Assembly: GCF_900636825.1 (NCBI RefSeq)
Contig: NZ_LR134318.1
Span: forward strand, 2,637,501 to 2,701,500
From: Pseudomonas fluorescens
Lineage (GTDB): Bacteria; Pseudomonadota; Gammaproteobacteria; Pseudomonadales; Pseudomonadaceae
Length of the DNA: 64,000 nucleotides
Direction of reading: 5' to 3'
The notes beneath the pieces were generated by a model. It was given only the letters and a program-made list of their open reading frames with translations, searched no databases and had not been told where the DNA came from. Made by a program: the position numbers and the translations under genes. Shown piece after piece: positions 17,740-28,278 of the stretch (position 1 is its first letter; every line of letters starts with the position of its first letter).

Positions 17740-17811
17740 GAGCCTGCTCGCGAAGACGTTGGCACATCCAACCATTGCACTGGATCATCCACCGCTTTCG
17801 CGAGCAGGCTC
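17740..17811. repeat. Inverted REP pair between dehydrogenase and ligase genes
   Basis: GAGCCTGCTCGCGAA at 17740-17754 and its exact complement at 17797-17811 form a 15-bp stem with a 42-base loop. This is a common P. fluorescens-group repeat and may modulate read-through into the ligase gene. Confidence 0.75.
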
Positions 17812-17834
17812 GCTCCTACGGAGAGATCGCAGCT

Positions 17835-18608
17835 TTATTGTGCGAGCCAGCCGCCATCGATATTCCATGCGGCGCCGCGCACCTGGCTACCCGCCTCGCT
17901 GCACAGAAACAACACCAATTCACCCAAATGTTGCGGCGTGACGAACTCCAGCGACGGTTGTTTCTCGGCAAGCAAATCATGCTGCGCCTGTTGCGAGTCG
18001 ACACCATTCGCCGCGCGGTCATCGATCTGCTTTTGCACCAGCGGCGTCAACACCCAGCCTGGGCAGATCGCGTTACAGGTGATCGGGCTGGTCGCGGTTT
18101 CCAGGCCGACCACTTTGGTCAAGCCGATCACCCCGTGTTTCGCCGCCACATACGCGGCTTTGCCGGTCGAACCGACCTGGCCATGCACCGAGGCAATGTT
18201 AATGATCCGTCCCCAATTCTTGCGACGCATGCCCGGCAGGCTCAAGCGCGTGCTGTGAAACACCGACGACAGATTGATTGCGATGATCGAATCCCAGCGC
18301 TCGACCGGAAACTCTTCGACCGCCGCCACATGTTGAATGCCTGCATTGTTGACCAGGATGTCCACGCCGCCGAACTCGCGTTCGGCGTAGTCGATCATGT
18401 CGGCGATCTGCGCCGGATCGCTGACGTCGGCCGGATGATGGCCGACCTTGCCACCAAACTGGCCAACCTCGGCAATGACGTGGGCAGCATCGCCAAAGCC
18501 GTTAAGGATCAGGTTGGCGCCAGCCTTGGCCAGACTCAGTGCGATACCGAGACCGATGCCGCTGGTGGAGCCGGTAACCAGTGCGGTCTTGCCGGAGAGA
18601 GTGGTCAT
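17835..18608 (-). CDS. bdhA: D-3-hydroxybutyrate dehydrogenase
   Basis: A classical short-chain dehydrogenase of 257 residues that oxidises D-3-hydroxybutyrate to acetoacetate with NAD+. It has the nucleotide motif TGSTSGIGLGIA, NNAGIQHV, the catalytic Ser in NIASVHGQVG and Tyr/Lys in AAYVAAKHG. The motif combination and the HVAAVEEFP segment are typical of bacterial 3-HB dehydrogenases. The ATG at 18608 has GAGG upstream. It starts 8 bp after the permease gene ends and is followed by acetoacetyl-CoA synthetase, which supports the function. Confidence 0.92.
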   Translation of the reverse strand: MTTLSGKTALVTGSTSGIGLGIALSLAKAGANLILNGFGDAAHVIAEVGQFGGKVGHHPADVSDPAQIADMIDYAEREFGGVDILVNNAGIQHVAAVEEFPVERWDSIIAINLSSVFHSTRLSLPGMRRKNWGRIINIASVHGQVGSTGKAAYVAAKHGVIGLTKVVGLETATSPITCNAICPGWVLTPLVQKQIDDRAANGVDSQQAQHDLLAEKQPSLEFVTPQHLGELVLFLCSEAGSQVRGAAWNIDGGWLAQ

Positions 18609-18616
18609 GAAATACC

Positions 18617-20008
18617 TCACACAATGCCAGTGGCGTAGAAAGTGCCGATCACCACGAAAACCGCCAGGGTCTTGATCAGCGTAATACAGAAAATATCTTT
18701 GTAGGCTTCGCGGTGGGTCAGACCGGTCACCGCCAGCAGCGTAATCACCGCGCCGTTGTGCGGCAGGGTGTCCATGCCGCCACTGGCCATCGCGGCCACG
18801 CGGTGCAGCACTTCCAAAGGAATATTGGCGGCGTGAGCAGCGGCGATGAATTGTTCGGACATGGCCGCCAGCGCGATGCTCATACCGCCCGAAGCAGACC
18901 CGGTGATACCTGCCAGCAGGGTGACGGTGATGGCCTCGTTGACCAGCGGATTGGGGATCTGCTTGAGCCAGTCGGCCAGCACCAGAAACCCCGGCAGCGA
19001 GGCGATCACTGCACCGAAACCGTATTCCGACGCGGTGTTCATCGCCGCCAGCAGTGCGCCGCTGACTGCGCTTTTACTGCCCTCGGCAAGCTTGCTGCGA
19101 ATCGCCTGAAAGCCGAACGCCAGCACCATCAGAATGCCCACCAGCAACGCCGCCTGCACCGCCCAGATCGCCGTGAGTTTGGCGATTTCGGTAGTGACCG
19201 GCGCGGTCATGCCCGGCAGCGCGAGGCTATGGGTTTTGCCATACCACTGTGGAATCCACTGGGTGAACAGCAGGTTCATGATGCCCACCGCCAGCAGCGG
19301 CGACAGTGCAAGCCACGGGTTCGGCAGTTGCAGGTCTTCCGCGGTTTCCGGTTCGTTGCGCAGCTCGGTGCCATAACCTTCGCCGGCACGTTGCGCCTTG
19401 TTGCGCTGGCGCTGCAAAAACAGCATGCCGGCGCAAAACACGAAAATCGTGCCAATCACGCCCAGCCACGGCGCCGCCCATGCGGTGGTGTTGAAGAAGG
19501 TGCTGGGGATGATGTTCTGAATTTGCGGAGTGCCGGGCAGCGCGTCCATGGTGAACGAAAATGCCCCGAGGGCGATAGTCGCCGGGATCAGCCGTTTGGG
19601 AATATTGCTCTGGCGGAACATTTCGGCGGCAAACGGATACACCGCAAACACCACCACGAACAGCGATACGCCGCCATACGTGAGCAGGGCGCAGACCAGC
19701 ACGATGACCAGCATTGCCTGTCTGGTGCCGAGCAGCCGAATCGCCGCCGCGACGATGGAACGCGAAAAACCCGACAACTCAATCAATTTGCCGAACACGG
19801 CGCCGAGCAGAAACACTGGAAAATACAGTTTGATGAACCCGACCATCTTCTCCATGAACACACCGGTAAAGGCGGGCGCGACGGCGGAAGGATCAGTGAG
19901 CAACACCGCACCAAGGGCGGCGATCGGGGCGAAGAGGATGACGCTGTAGCCACGGTAGGCGGCGAGCATCAGCAGCGCGAGGGCTGCCCAGGCAATGATC
20001 ACACTCAT
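18617..20008 (-). CDS. GntP-family permease, probable 3-hydroxybutyrate transporter
   Basis: An inner-membrane transporter of 463 residues with about twelve hydrophobic segments, typical of the GntP family (MSVIIAWAALALLMLAAYRGYS at the start, TGSASGGMSIALAAM and PHNGAVITLLAVTG near the end). The ATG at 20008 follows TGGAGAG; the long in-frame extension to 20104 covers the promoter and is rejected. It is the first gene of the transcript with bdhA and the ligase. A sigma54-type promoter lies 57 bp upstream and a sigma54 activator gene lies just beyond. P. aeruginosa has the same arrangement at its HbcR-bdhA locus. Confidence 0.87.
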   Translation of the reverse strand: MSVIIAWAALALLMLAAYRGYSVILFAPIAALGAVLLTDPSAVAPAFTGVFMEKMVGFIKLYFPVFLLGAVFGKLIELSGFSRSIVAAAIRLLGTRQAMLVIVLVCALLTYGGVSLFVVVFAVYPFAAEMFRQSNIPKRLIPATIALGAFSFTMDALPGTPQIQNIIPSTFFNTTAWAAPWLGVIGTIFVFCAGMLFLQRQRNKAQRAGEGYGTELRNEPETAEDLQLPNPWLALSPLLAVGIMNLLFTQWIPQWYGKTHSLALPGMTAPVTTEIAKLTAIWAVQAALLVGILMVLAFGFQAIRSKLAEGSKSAVSGALLAAMNTASEYGFGAVIASLPGFLVLADWLKQIPNPLVNEAITVTLLAGITGSASGGMSIALAAMSEQFIAAAHAANIPLEVLHRVAAMASGGMDTLPHNGAVITLLAVTGLTHREAYKDIFCITLIKTLAVFVVIGTFYATGIV

Positions 20009-20064
20009 GGTGTGTCTCTCCAGAATTGTTATTTTTGTGGGTGAAACGGGTGTGAAGAGCGGAT

Positions 20065-20080
20065 AGCCAGAACTGTGCCA
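20065..20080 (-). promoter_or_regulatory. Sigma54 promoter for the 3-hydroxybutyrate operon
   Basis: On the minus strand TGGCAC-N5-TGGCT places GG and GC exactly 10 bases apart, as the -24/-12 consensus demands. It is 57 bp upstream of the permease start and downstream of the adjacent sigma54 activator gene on the same strand. It is the natural target of that activator. Confidence 0.7.
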
Positions 20081-20161
20081 ACGAGCTAAGTCGTTGAAAT
20101 CCATGGTTTCTTCAGATTTTTTGAGGGTGCGACGAGTGATTCTGTCTCTTTCTGGAGACTA

Positions 20162-20241
20162 AAAAGATCGCAGCCTTCGGCAGCTCCTACACGGAAATTT
20201 CGCGTATCCCCTGTAGGAGCTGCCGAAGGCTGCGATCTTTT
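20162..20241. repeat. Perfect 30-bp inverted REP pair
   Basis: Arms 20162-20191 and 20212-20241 are exact complements of 30 bases with a 20-base loop. It lies downstream of the sigma54 activator gene and upstream of the permease promoter, where it could separate the two transcripts. The right arm is identical to the single unit at 8291-8320. Confidence 0.85.
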
Positions 20242-20282
20242 GATCTTTCCATAAACCGAGACACGCGTCTCTTAAAGGAGAC

Positions 20283-21689
<1,407 letters not shown>

Positions 21690-21840
21690 CGTGCTTCCTG
21701 GATGAGTGAGCCCTATCGGCAACCTTCGGATGCCGCCGACATTATGCCGATGGATCACCGGATCATCATCTCGCATAGCTGGCAGATTGATCGGAGCGCC
21801 TAGGCAAGTCGTGCTGACCGTTCATCGGGAATGCACCGCT

Positions 21841-21859
21841 ACCTGTAATTTCTGACAGT
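21841..21859 (+). promoter_or_regulatory. Candidate operator, copy 2 of a shared 19-bp motif
   Basis: ACCTGTAATTTCTGACAGT, identical to the minus-strand site at 3845-3863 and in the same sense orientation relative to its downstream gene. It ends 90 bp before the Ig/RCC1 start codon. The CTGT-N8-ACAG symmetry suggests a dimeric repressor or activator site. Confidence 0.45.
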
Positions 21860-21949
21860 TGTGCGCTACCGATTGCCGTCGCCAAATAACAACACCACCG
21901 CGCAGAAGAAAATTTTGGTTCGGCGCTCCAGCGTCTCGAGGAAAACTCC

Positions 21950-24940
21950 ATGAGCAAGGAAGAAGTTCTACCGGAAGAGGTCTCCGCGCAGGCTGCAAAT
22001 GTTTTGGCACTGTCGCCGTTGTTCATTCCAGGCCAAATCCCGCACATCCATGATGCGGATGGAACCCCTAACGAAAACCGGTACGGCATCAACCGCAGCA
22101 TGTGCGCCTCCAACGCAAAGGGGCTGCTGGTGAACGTGTTGCCCTACACGAACGCGGAAGAGGGCGACAACATCCGTATTTTCAGCAGCCTGGATCCGAT
22201 CGAATTACTGTCATTCAACTTGGCGGCGGGGCAGGAGAATGAAACGTCCCATGTTTTTCTACCGGGGCATTTGCTCAAACCGGGCTTTCAGACATTGCAT
22301 TATGAAGTCATGCGCAATAGCCAGAACATAGGCAATGCGCCACCGCTGGAAGTGCTGATCCGGTTCATGATACCGGGTGGGACAGACCCTGAGCCGGATC
22401 GCCCCGGGCACTATCGGTTACTGGCTCCGCGGCTGCTGAATGTGCCGGCGGGAGGGATTACCCGGGCGCTGGCAGAGTCCACGGAAGGCGTGCAGTTCGC
22501 GATTGCCGCATACCCGAACATGCGCCAATTCGATACGGTGATTTTAAGCTTTGGCGGAGAGAGCTTCGAACATACGGTGACATTTGAGCAGGTCGGCAAG
22601 GAAATCCAGGGCAAGATCCCGCTGGACGTCATCCTCAAAGCCGGCAACGGTGACCAGGTTTTCATCTATCGCCCATTCGACGAAGCTCATAATCGCGCCA
22701 GTGACTGGTCGTTGCGCAAAACCGTTTACAGCGAAGTCACCCCGGATCTGTTGCGCCCGGTGATTCTCGAGGGTGTTCAGGTCGACGCGGATACCGGCGA
22801 GCTGTTCTACGATCTCGCCACGCTGGGCAATGGGAACATTCAGGCTGATGTTGTCACGCGTCCGGTAACCTTCGTCATCGGCGATAGCGTCAGGCTGTGG
22901 GTATCGACAATCAAGAGCGGTGTCGAATCGCAGGTGTTCAGCGAAACCAAAAAGGTCACCAAAATCGATGGCACCGTGCGCTTTTTCGTCCCAAATGTCA
23001 CGGTGGTGCAACTGGCTCGCGAGCATATTTATTTCCGCTACGAACTGACCAGCGATGACACCGGTACTACGCGGCAGTCCAGTCGTACGACCGTGTGGCT
23101 CATGGGCAGTGCAGTGAATTTGCCGGCACCGAAAATTCTGCCGATCAACGGCGTTATCGTCGATCCCGGCAAAGCCGCTACCGGCATCGTTTCACCCAAT
23201 GCCGCGATTTCGGCGCAAGCGTGGGTGCACTTTTACGCGCAAGGTACTGCGCCGGGGGGTGTGGAGCATCTGTACGACAGCGGTCGGCGGATCAGCAGTT
23301 CGCTGGCGGCCCGCGATATGACCTTTCCATTGTCGGCGACCTATCTGACGAAAATCGATGGCGGGCCGCTTGAATTGTATTACAAGGTCGGCACCAGCAA
23401 GGACGATCCGCTCGCAGCACAATCCTTGAGCCACTCGGTAAGGGTAGGAGAGCCCAAGCCAGATTTGCAGGCCGTTATCGTGGTGGACGCGATCGACGGT
23501 GTGCTGGATCCCGAGCTGTTACCGCCCTTCGCGGATGCCGAGGTACAGGTTCCGCCGTTCAAGGATATGAAAGGGCAGACGGTTTATCTTTGGTATCAGT
23601 CCGACTCGCCGCTGGATCCGCAGCGTTACGACGATTCGGTAGACATTGATGATCGCGATCTCGACATTCCGGTTTCGTTTTTCCTGTCGCAGGATTTTCT
23701 CAAGGAACACGTGGGTTACAACCTGACCATCGGCTATTCGGTGGAGGCTACGGACGGCACTGGCACTGAACGTTTCGGTGCCAGCGCGCAAGTGGCTATC
23801 GGCGCAAGCGCGAAGCAGCCGCTGCCACTGCCTAAAGTGCTCGAGGCTAATGACGCCGGTGTCTTGAACCCGGCGGATACGGCCGTGCGAGGCGCTTCAG
23901 TGGTGATTGACGGCGCCGATCTCAAGTTCGGCGATTTCATCAAGTTCCGATGGGACGGGGATGCGCAGGCGGGCGATTACGCGTGGGACGAGCCAATTTC
24001 CTTGAATGGCGAGGGCAAGCCGTTCACGCACCAGGTTCCTCATCGTTATGTGCTGGCGAATCAGGATTCAGGCATCAGGGTGTCTTACTCCGTGGAGCGC
24101 GATGCCGGCGGCGAGCAGCCGTCTGAAGTCTTGTTGTTAAGTGTGCAGCGAGCAGTGTTGCCGTTGCCTGCAATCAGCGAGGCTACAGGGCCCAATCGCG
24201 ACCAGATCAACCCCGACGATGTGCCGGCCGATGGCGCCAGCGCCCGCATTGGCGTGACGGCGCAACTCAAGCAGGGGGACACCATTACGCTCATGCCCAG
24301 CGGTGCGGCTCCGATCGTCAGGACGGTGCTGCAGACGGAGGAGGGTCGAGAGCTGGTCATGCGCATTCCACGTATCGTCATCGACCAGAACAACGGCGGC
24401 AGTTTCACCTTGGGCTACACGATTCGCCGCAAAGCAGGCGGCGCGGACGAACCTTCAGACTTCAAGACTTTCGATGTCCGTCGTGTGATTGGTTCCGGAA
24501 AATTGAAGGTCATGGGCGCTCGGCATAACTCCAATACCTATCGATCGTCCAGCGCACCGTGTCTGATCTGGGCACTCAATGCGCAGACGCTGCAGCCAAT
24601 GTTGTCGGAGTGGCGTTATGTGGGTGATGCAGCATGGACCGCCGCTGCACAGTTTATTGATACGGATGCTTTGCGTGCACTGCAAGTGCGTTCGGCGACT
24701 GACCAAGTCACACTCAACGCGGTGAATATATGTGGCAATGGCGTCGATGGAAATCTTAGTGGCGCAGTCGCGGTGGCGTACTTGCGCGATGTACGAATCA
24801 CGAACGGAGCAGTAGGAGGGCGCGATGTTTTCGCTAACGGCCATCCCTCTTATGGTGGCGTTGTCCCGCCGGTGTATTTGATTCAGGAAAACCTGCAGGG
24901 CGTTTTCTCCAGTGGTGGTGCTTTTGTTGCTCTGACATAA
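21950..24940 (+). CDS. Giant Ig-like tandem-repeat protein, N-terminal part of a split Ig/RCC1 protein
   Basis: I do not recognise a named family. The 996-residue product is built of tandem beta-sandwich repeats of about 100-115 residues. They share a pattern LPxPxVLEAxxGVLDP, GDxIxxxWxG, FxVPxxxVxxN and VxYxVxRxxGGxEPSE, with the clearest copies between residues 500 and 860. The same repeat occurs in the proteins at 25994 and 36857. The last 60 residues are the start of an RCC1-like propeller, where an in-frame TAA cuts the frame. No signal peptide or membrane segment is visible, so any export would need a signal-less route. The ATG at 21950 follows GAGGA. A surface or adhesion role is guesswork. 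Confidence 0.7.
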   Translation: MSKEEVLPEEVSAQAANVLALSPLFIPGQIPHIHDADGTPNENRYGINRSMCASNAKGLLVNVLPYTNAEEGDNIRIFSSLDPIELLSFNLAAGQENETSHVFLPGHLLKPGFQTLHYEVMRNSQNIGNAPPLEVLIRFMIPGGTDPEPDRPGHYRLLAPRLLNVPAGGITRALAESTEGVQFAIAAYPNMRQFDTVILSFGGESFEHTVTFEQVGKEIQGKIPLDVILKAGNGDQVFIYRPFDEAHNRASDWSLRKTVYSEVTPDLLRPVILEGVQVDADTGELFYDLATLGNGNIQADVVTRPVTFVIGDSVRLWVSTIKSGVESQVFSETKKVTKIDGTVRFFVPNVTVVQLAREHIYFRYELTSDDTGTTRQSSRTTVWLMGSAVNLPAPKILPINGVIVDPGKAATGIVSPNAAISAQAWVHFYAQGTAPGGVEHLYDSGRRISSSLAARDMTFPLSATYLTKIDGGPLELYYKVGTSKDDPLAAQSLSHSVRVGEPKPDLQAVIVVDAIDGVLDPELLPPFADAEVQVPPFKDMKGQTVYLWYQSDSPLDPQRYDDSVDIDDRDLDIPVSFFLSQDFLKEHVGYNLTIGYSVEATDGTGTERFGASAQVAIGASAKQPLPLPKVLEANDAGVLNPADTAVRGASVVIDGADLKFGDFIKFRWDGDAQAGDYAWDEPISLNGEGKPFTHQVPHRYVLANQDSGIRVSYSVERDAGGEQPSEVLLLSVQRAVLPLPAISEATGPNRDQINPDDVPADGASARIGVTAQLKQGDTITLMPSGAAPIVRTVLQTEEGRELVMRIPRIVIDQNNGGSFTLGYTIRRKAGGADEPSDFKTFDVRRVIGSGKLKVMGARHNSNTYRSSSAPCLIWALNAQTLQPMLSEWRYVGDAAWTAAAQFIDTDALRALQVRSATDQVTLNAVNICGNGVDGNLSGAVAVAYLRDVRITNGAVGGRDVFANGHPSYGGVVPPVYLIQENLQGVFSSGGAFVALT

Positions 24941-25921
24941 GACGGGTCAGTTCTACCTTGGGGGGACGCAGCAAATGGCGGCAGTCTGGGTAACGTAAGC
25001 GCAGCCGGGTTCAAGACGATAGCCTGTAACAGCAACGCGTTTGCGGGGCTGGATGCAGCCGGTAACGTCCGTAGCTGGGGCAATGCTGCGCATGGCGGAA
25101 CATTGCCAGTAGCAGGCCTTGGCAACATAAAACGACTGTTCAATGGTGGACTCGCATTCGCTGCCGAGCGATCGGATGGAAGTATTACTGCCTGGGGAAA
25201 CGCTGCCTCCGGCGGCATTGCCAACCCGGTACCCGGCGTCAACAACGTAGACAAAATTATTTGTGCGTACCAGGCATTTGCGGGCATCACCAAGACCAAG
25301 CGGCTTTTTGCCTGGGGGAATGGTCCTTACGGCGGCGTTATTCCCGCAGATATCGCCAGTCGAACGGATATCTTGCGACTCTGTTGTGCTAACGCTCGCG
25401 CATTTGTGGCGATGACCGCTGCGAAGACTGTCGTGGCTTGGGGGTTTGGCCCCTACGGCGGAGATTTAAATCTGTTCCCCGGAATTTCGACAGTGCGCTT
25501 CGTTGACGTCGCTTCCACGTGGCATGCGTTCGCTGGCGTCACCGAAAATCATCGTGTCGCCGCGTGGGGCGCCAAACCTGCAGGTGAAGTACCGCCCGCA
25601 ATCGCCTCGTTGACCAATGTTATTCAGGTCGTCGGAACGGCTCATGCGTTTGCCGTGCTATGCACTGATGGACGGGTTTTCGCATGGGGGAATCCGGCAC
25701 TCGGCGGCGACACCTCACTCGTAGCCGGAGAGTTGCACGATGTTGTAGCGCTTTACAGCTGTTCAACCGGCTTCGTGGCCCTGACCTCCGACAAGCGTTG
25801 TTTCTCGTGGGGCAATAGCGGCAATCGATTCGACACCAAGAACGTTTCACATATAGACGCATCGGCAACGAACGCGGCAGCCGGTTTTGCCGAGGCCGAG
25901 GATGCCGTCATCTCGGGGTAA
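24941..25921 (+). pseudogene. RCC1-like repeat domain severed from the Ig-like gene by an in-frame TAA
   Basis: The frame continues directly after the TAA at 24938-24940 without a shift and encodes repeated RCC1-like blades of about 50 residues. The signatures are SWGNAAHGG, AWGNAASGG, AWGNGPYGG, AWGFGPYGG, AWGNPALGG and SWGNSGN. The stop falls inside one blade (GGAFVALT, stop, DGSVLPWGDAANGG), exactly where other blades have one or two residues. The two parts therefore once formed a single protein of about 1,323 residues. The first in-frame start after the stop is a poor TTG at 25103. Either the domain is lost or the stop is read through. Confidence 0.8.
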
Positions 25922-25993
25922 CCCTATTCGAACCTTTGCCTACCCGCCGCCCATAAGGGCGGCTGGTGCCCGACCGACTCTGAGGTGACTGAA

Positions 25994-26932
25994 ATGCTCG
26001 AAGAAAATACTGGCGTGTTGGCAACCCTGCCTGCGCCGACAGTTGATGGCGCAATCGATGGCACGCTTGATCCGCAAGCATTGAACGAGAAAACCAACGT
26101 GCGGATGCCTGCGTATCCGGGCATGAAAACCCCTGATGTGATCAGTTTATGCCTGTCTGCGCCGGGTGCGCCGGCAACGGTGGTCGACAAAGTCAAAATC
26201 AGAGCCAGCCAGGGCGAAAGCGCGCCGTATATTTCCGTCGACGCGAGTCGGTTCGCGGCATTCTTGGGGAATGTGATCGAGTTGAGTTACCAGGTGTTTT
26301 TTGGTGACCAGCAACTGCACACATCTCAATCCCTGCGCCTCGAAATCAAGGCCGGTTTCGAAGGCGAGCAAACGCTCGATCTGAGTTCGTTCGATTACGT
26401 GCTCGTCACCGGCAAACCGCCACACAATCCCCCTGCTTTCAGCCGCTTCACGCGCGAGGCGACGTGGGGCGTCGCGCCGTATACGTATGCCAGCAGCGAT
26501 GCCACGGTAGCCGTTGTCGATCAGCAGGCTGAAGTGACAGTCGCCGGTAATGGGACGTGCCAGATCAGCGCCACGGACAGCGTCGGCCAGTCGCAGAAAT
26601 ATCAACTGACAATCAGTGGTATCGGCCAATTGAGTTTCCTCACGGCCACCGCCAACTGGGCGGGTATGCGCGATGCTTGCGCGGTGGCCGGATTGCAGCC
26701 GGCCACGTTAGCGCAGATGCGTCAGTTGTTGAAGATCTACGACAACCATGCCGGATCGTTGACCGATTACCTCGGACGTTTGCCGTACCCGTTCTGGAGC
26801 GGAGAACTCAACGGCGCCAATACCGCGTGGATCGTCGACCTGGATAAACCGGGAAACGATCCGCTGGATCCTAATCCCACCTCGGCCGACCTGAACGAGT
26901 TACATCAGGTGCTGGGTGTTTCGATGAGTTGA
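25994..26932 (+). CDS. Ig-like repeat protein with BIG2-like domain
   Basis: A 312-residue protein of unknown role. Residues 10-125 match the Ig-like repeat of the preceding giant protein (LPAPTVDGAIDGTLDPQAL and VIELSYQVFFG). Residues 135-220 resemble a bacterial Ig-like BIG2 domain (GVAPYTYASSDATVAVV, then VAGNGTCQISATDSVGQS). The C-terminal 90 residues contain a compact WAGMRDAC and PFWSGELNGANTAWIVDL module that I do not recognise. No signal peptide is seen. The ATG at 25994 follows GAGGTGA and is preferred to a GTG nine bases earlier. It lies 72 bp after the RCC1 part, in the same direction. Confidence 0.75.
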   Translation: MLEENTGVLATLPAPTVDGAIDGTLDPQALNEKTNVRMPAYPGMKTPDVISLCLSAPGAPATVVDKVKIRASQGESAPYISVDASRFAAFLGNVIELSYQVFFGDQQLHTSQSLRLEIKAGFEGEQTLDLSSFDYVLVTGKPPHNPPAFSRFTREATWGVAPYTYASSDATVAVVDQQAEVTVAGNGTCQISATDSVGQSQKYQLTISGIGQLSFLTATANWAGMRDACAVAGLQPATLAQMRQLLKIYDNHAGSLTDYLGRLPYPFWSGELNGANTAWIVDLDKPGNDPLDPNPTSADLNELHQVLGVSMS

Positions 26933-26965
26933 GTCTGCGCGTGACTTAACGCCGGGAGGGATTCC

Positions 26966-28246
26966 ATGAACGTCCATCGTTTGCTGGTCAACAGCACGCT
27001 ATTGCTTTGCCTGCTGTTTGGCGAATTGGCCGGAGCTGTCAGCGGCCCCGAAGTCGCGCAAGTCCTTAATAGTCGTTACGCGATCGACCGGCCATCATGC
27101 CCGGGCGATACCGATGCTTATCATTGCAGTGGTGTGCTGGTGCGGGGATCGCAGGTCGCTGTCGGGCGTGCGTTCTGGATGCTGAGCCCTGAAGCAGTCG
27201 GCTCGGGCTACGAACGTTTCGCCTATTTGCGCAAAGATATTCCTCGAGATTCTTCGTTGTTGCAGAACGGCTTTGTGTTCACCGACAAATTCACGGCGCT
27301 GGGATTGGGCAAGACGTTGGAGGTGTCGCCGTCCGACCCGAACGCAGAGGTGCGGGTCAAAAACTGGAATGAACAGGCGCCGCAGCACATCCCGGTCGAA
27401 GGATTGTTTTACGACCGCAACTGGCCGACCGGGCTGTTAGCCGCCCAGCGCGATCAGCGCGACTACTTTCTGGCCACCGGGCTGTGGTTGCCAATCCTGC
27501 GATTGGATTTGCGCGATGCAGCGCAGCAGATCTTCGGCTTCAACCAACAGGATCAGTTATATGGCGGTTATCAGGTCGCAGCGCGGCTGAACGCCAGGTT
27601 CCGGGACACCGCGGTTGCCTGCCGCGACGGGCGTGCGGCGTTCCATTGCAATGGCGTGTTGCTACGCGGCACTGCGGCATCGACGCAGTTTCATGCGTGG
27701 AACCCCAGCCCTAACTCAGTGGGCCGCAACGGAGTGTCTTTCTCTTGGGCCAGAGCTGATGTCGGCATGACCCAAATAGCGGGCAATCAGGGCCTGATCT
27801 TCAAGGAGTCTGCGGCCCCGACGCCTTACAACGCGGCTTGGCGCTGTATTTATCCGACCAATGCCGGCACCAGCGGCATCCCCAACAGTTGTCGCACTTA
27901 CTGCGATGCACTGGGTGTGACCACTGTGGCCGCGTATCGAGCACAAGGCGGCACATGTTCGTTCAATGTCACGCCGCCTCAGGTGCAACTGAGTATTGAT
28001 GTACGAAATCGCAATCCGGCGTGGAACGAAGTGATCGTCGCCGCCTGGCCGCAAAACATCCCCCAGCAGTTGCCGCTCGAAGCGATTTTCGTCGTAGCCG
28101 GTACTGCGGGCCTGAAGGATGCCCAGTTCATTCAGCGTGATTTCTTTCAACAGACGACGCGCACGGTGCCCGTCGTCCGCATTGCGCTTAATGCGGCCAA
28201 TGGCTTGCCGTTCACTTACGAGCCTTTGGATCAGGGTGTGCAGTAG
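26966..28246 (+). CDS. Exported protein with internal duplication (halovibrin-like), paralogue 1
   Basis: A 426-residue exported protein. A signal peptide covers about residues 1-24 (LLLCLLFGELAGA). The mature part is two homologous domains: VAQVLNSRYAIDRPSCPG with HCSGVLVRG and FWMLSPEAV, then VAARLNARFRDTAVACRDG with HCNGVLLRG and HAWNPSPNSV. Each half ends in an LPxEAxFY...AQ.DQ.DFF..T...P(I/V)LRI pattern. Paired cysteines suggest periplasmic or extracellular disulfides. I recall this pattern from Pseudomonas proteins annotated as halovibrin (Hvn), but I am not sure of that name, and no enzymatic motif is evident. The start follows GGGAGGG. A 440-residue paralogue follows 32 bp later. Confidence 0.72.
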   Translation: MNVHRLLVNSTLLLCLLFGELAGAVSGPEVAQVLNSRYAIDRPSCPGDTDAYHCSGVLVRGSQVAVGRAFWMLSPEAVGSGYERFAYLRKDIPRDSSLLQNGFVFTDKFTALGLGKTLEVSPSDPNAEVRVKNWNEQAPQHIPVEGLFYDRNWPTGLLAAQRDQRDYFLATGLWLPILRLDLRDAAQQIFGFNQQDQLYGGYQVAARLNARFRDTAVACRDGRAAFHCNGVLLRGTAASTQFHAWNPSPNSVGRNGVSFSWARADVGMTQIAGNQGLIFKESAAPTPYNAAWRCIYPTNAGTSGIPNSCRTYCDALGVTTVAAYRAQGGTCSFNVTPPQVQLSIDVRNRNPAWNEVIVAAWPQNIPQQLPLEAIFVVAGTAGLKDAQFIQRDFFQQTTRTVPVVRIALNAANGLPFTYEPLDQGVQ

Positions 28247-28278
28247 TCGGTTTGCGAATCTTTCAGGGAGGAAGTGCC

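Noticed and set aside
18713..20044. 443-codon plus-strand open frame
   Set aside because: Antisense of the GntP-type permease; extremely His/Gln/Arg-rich.
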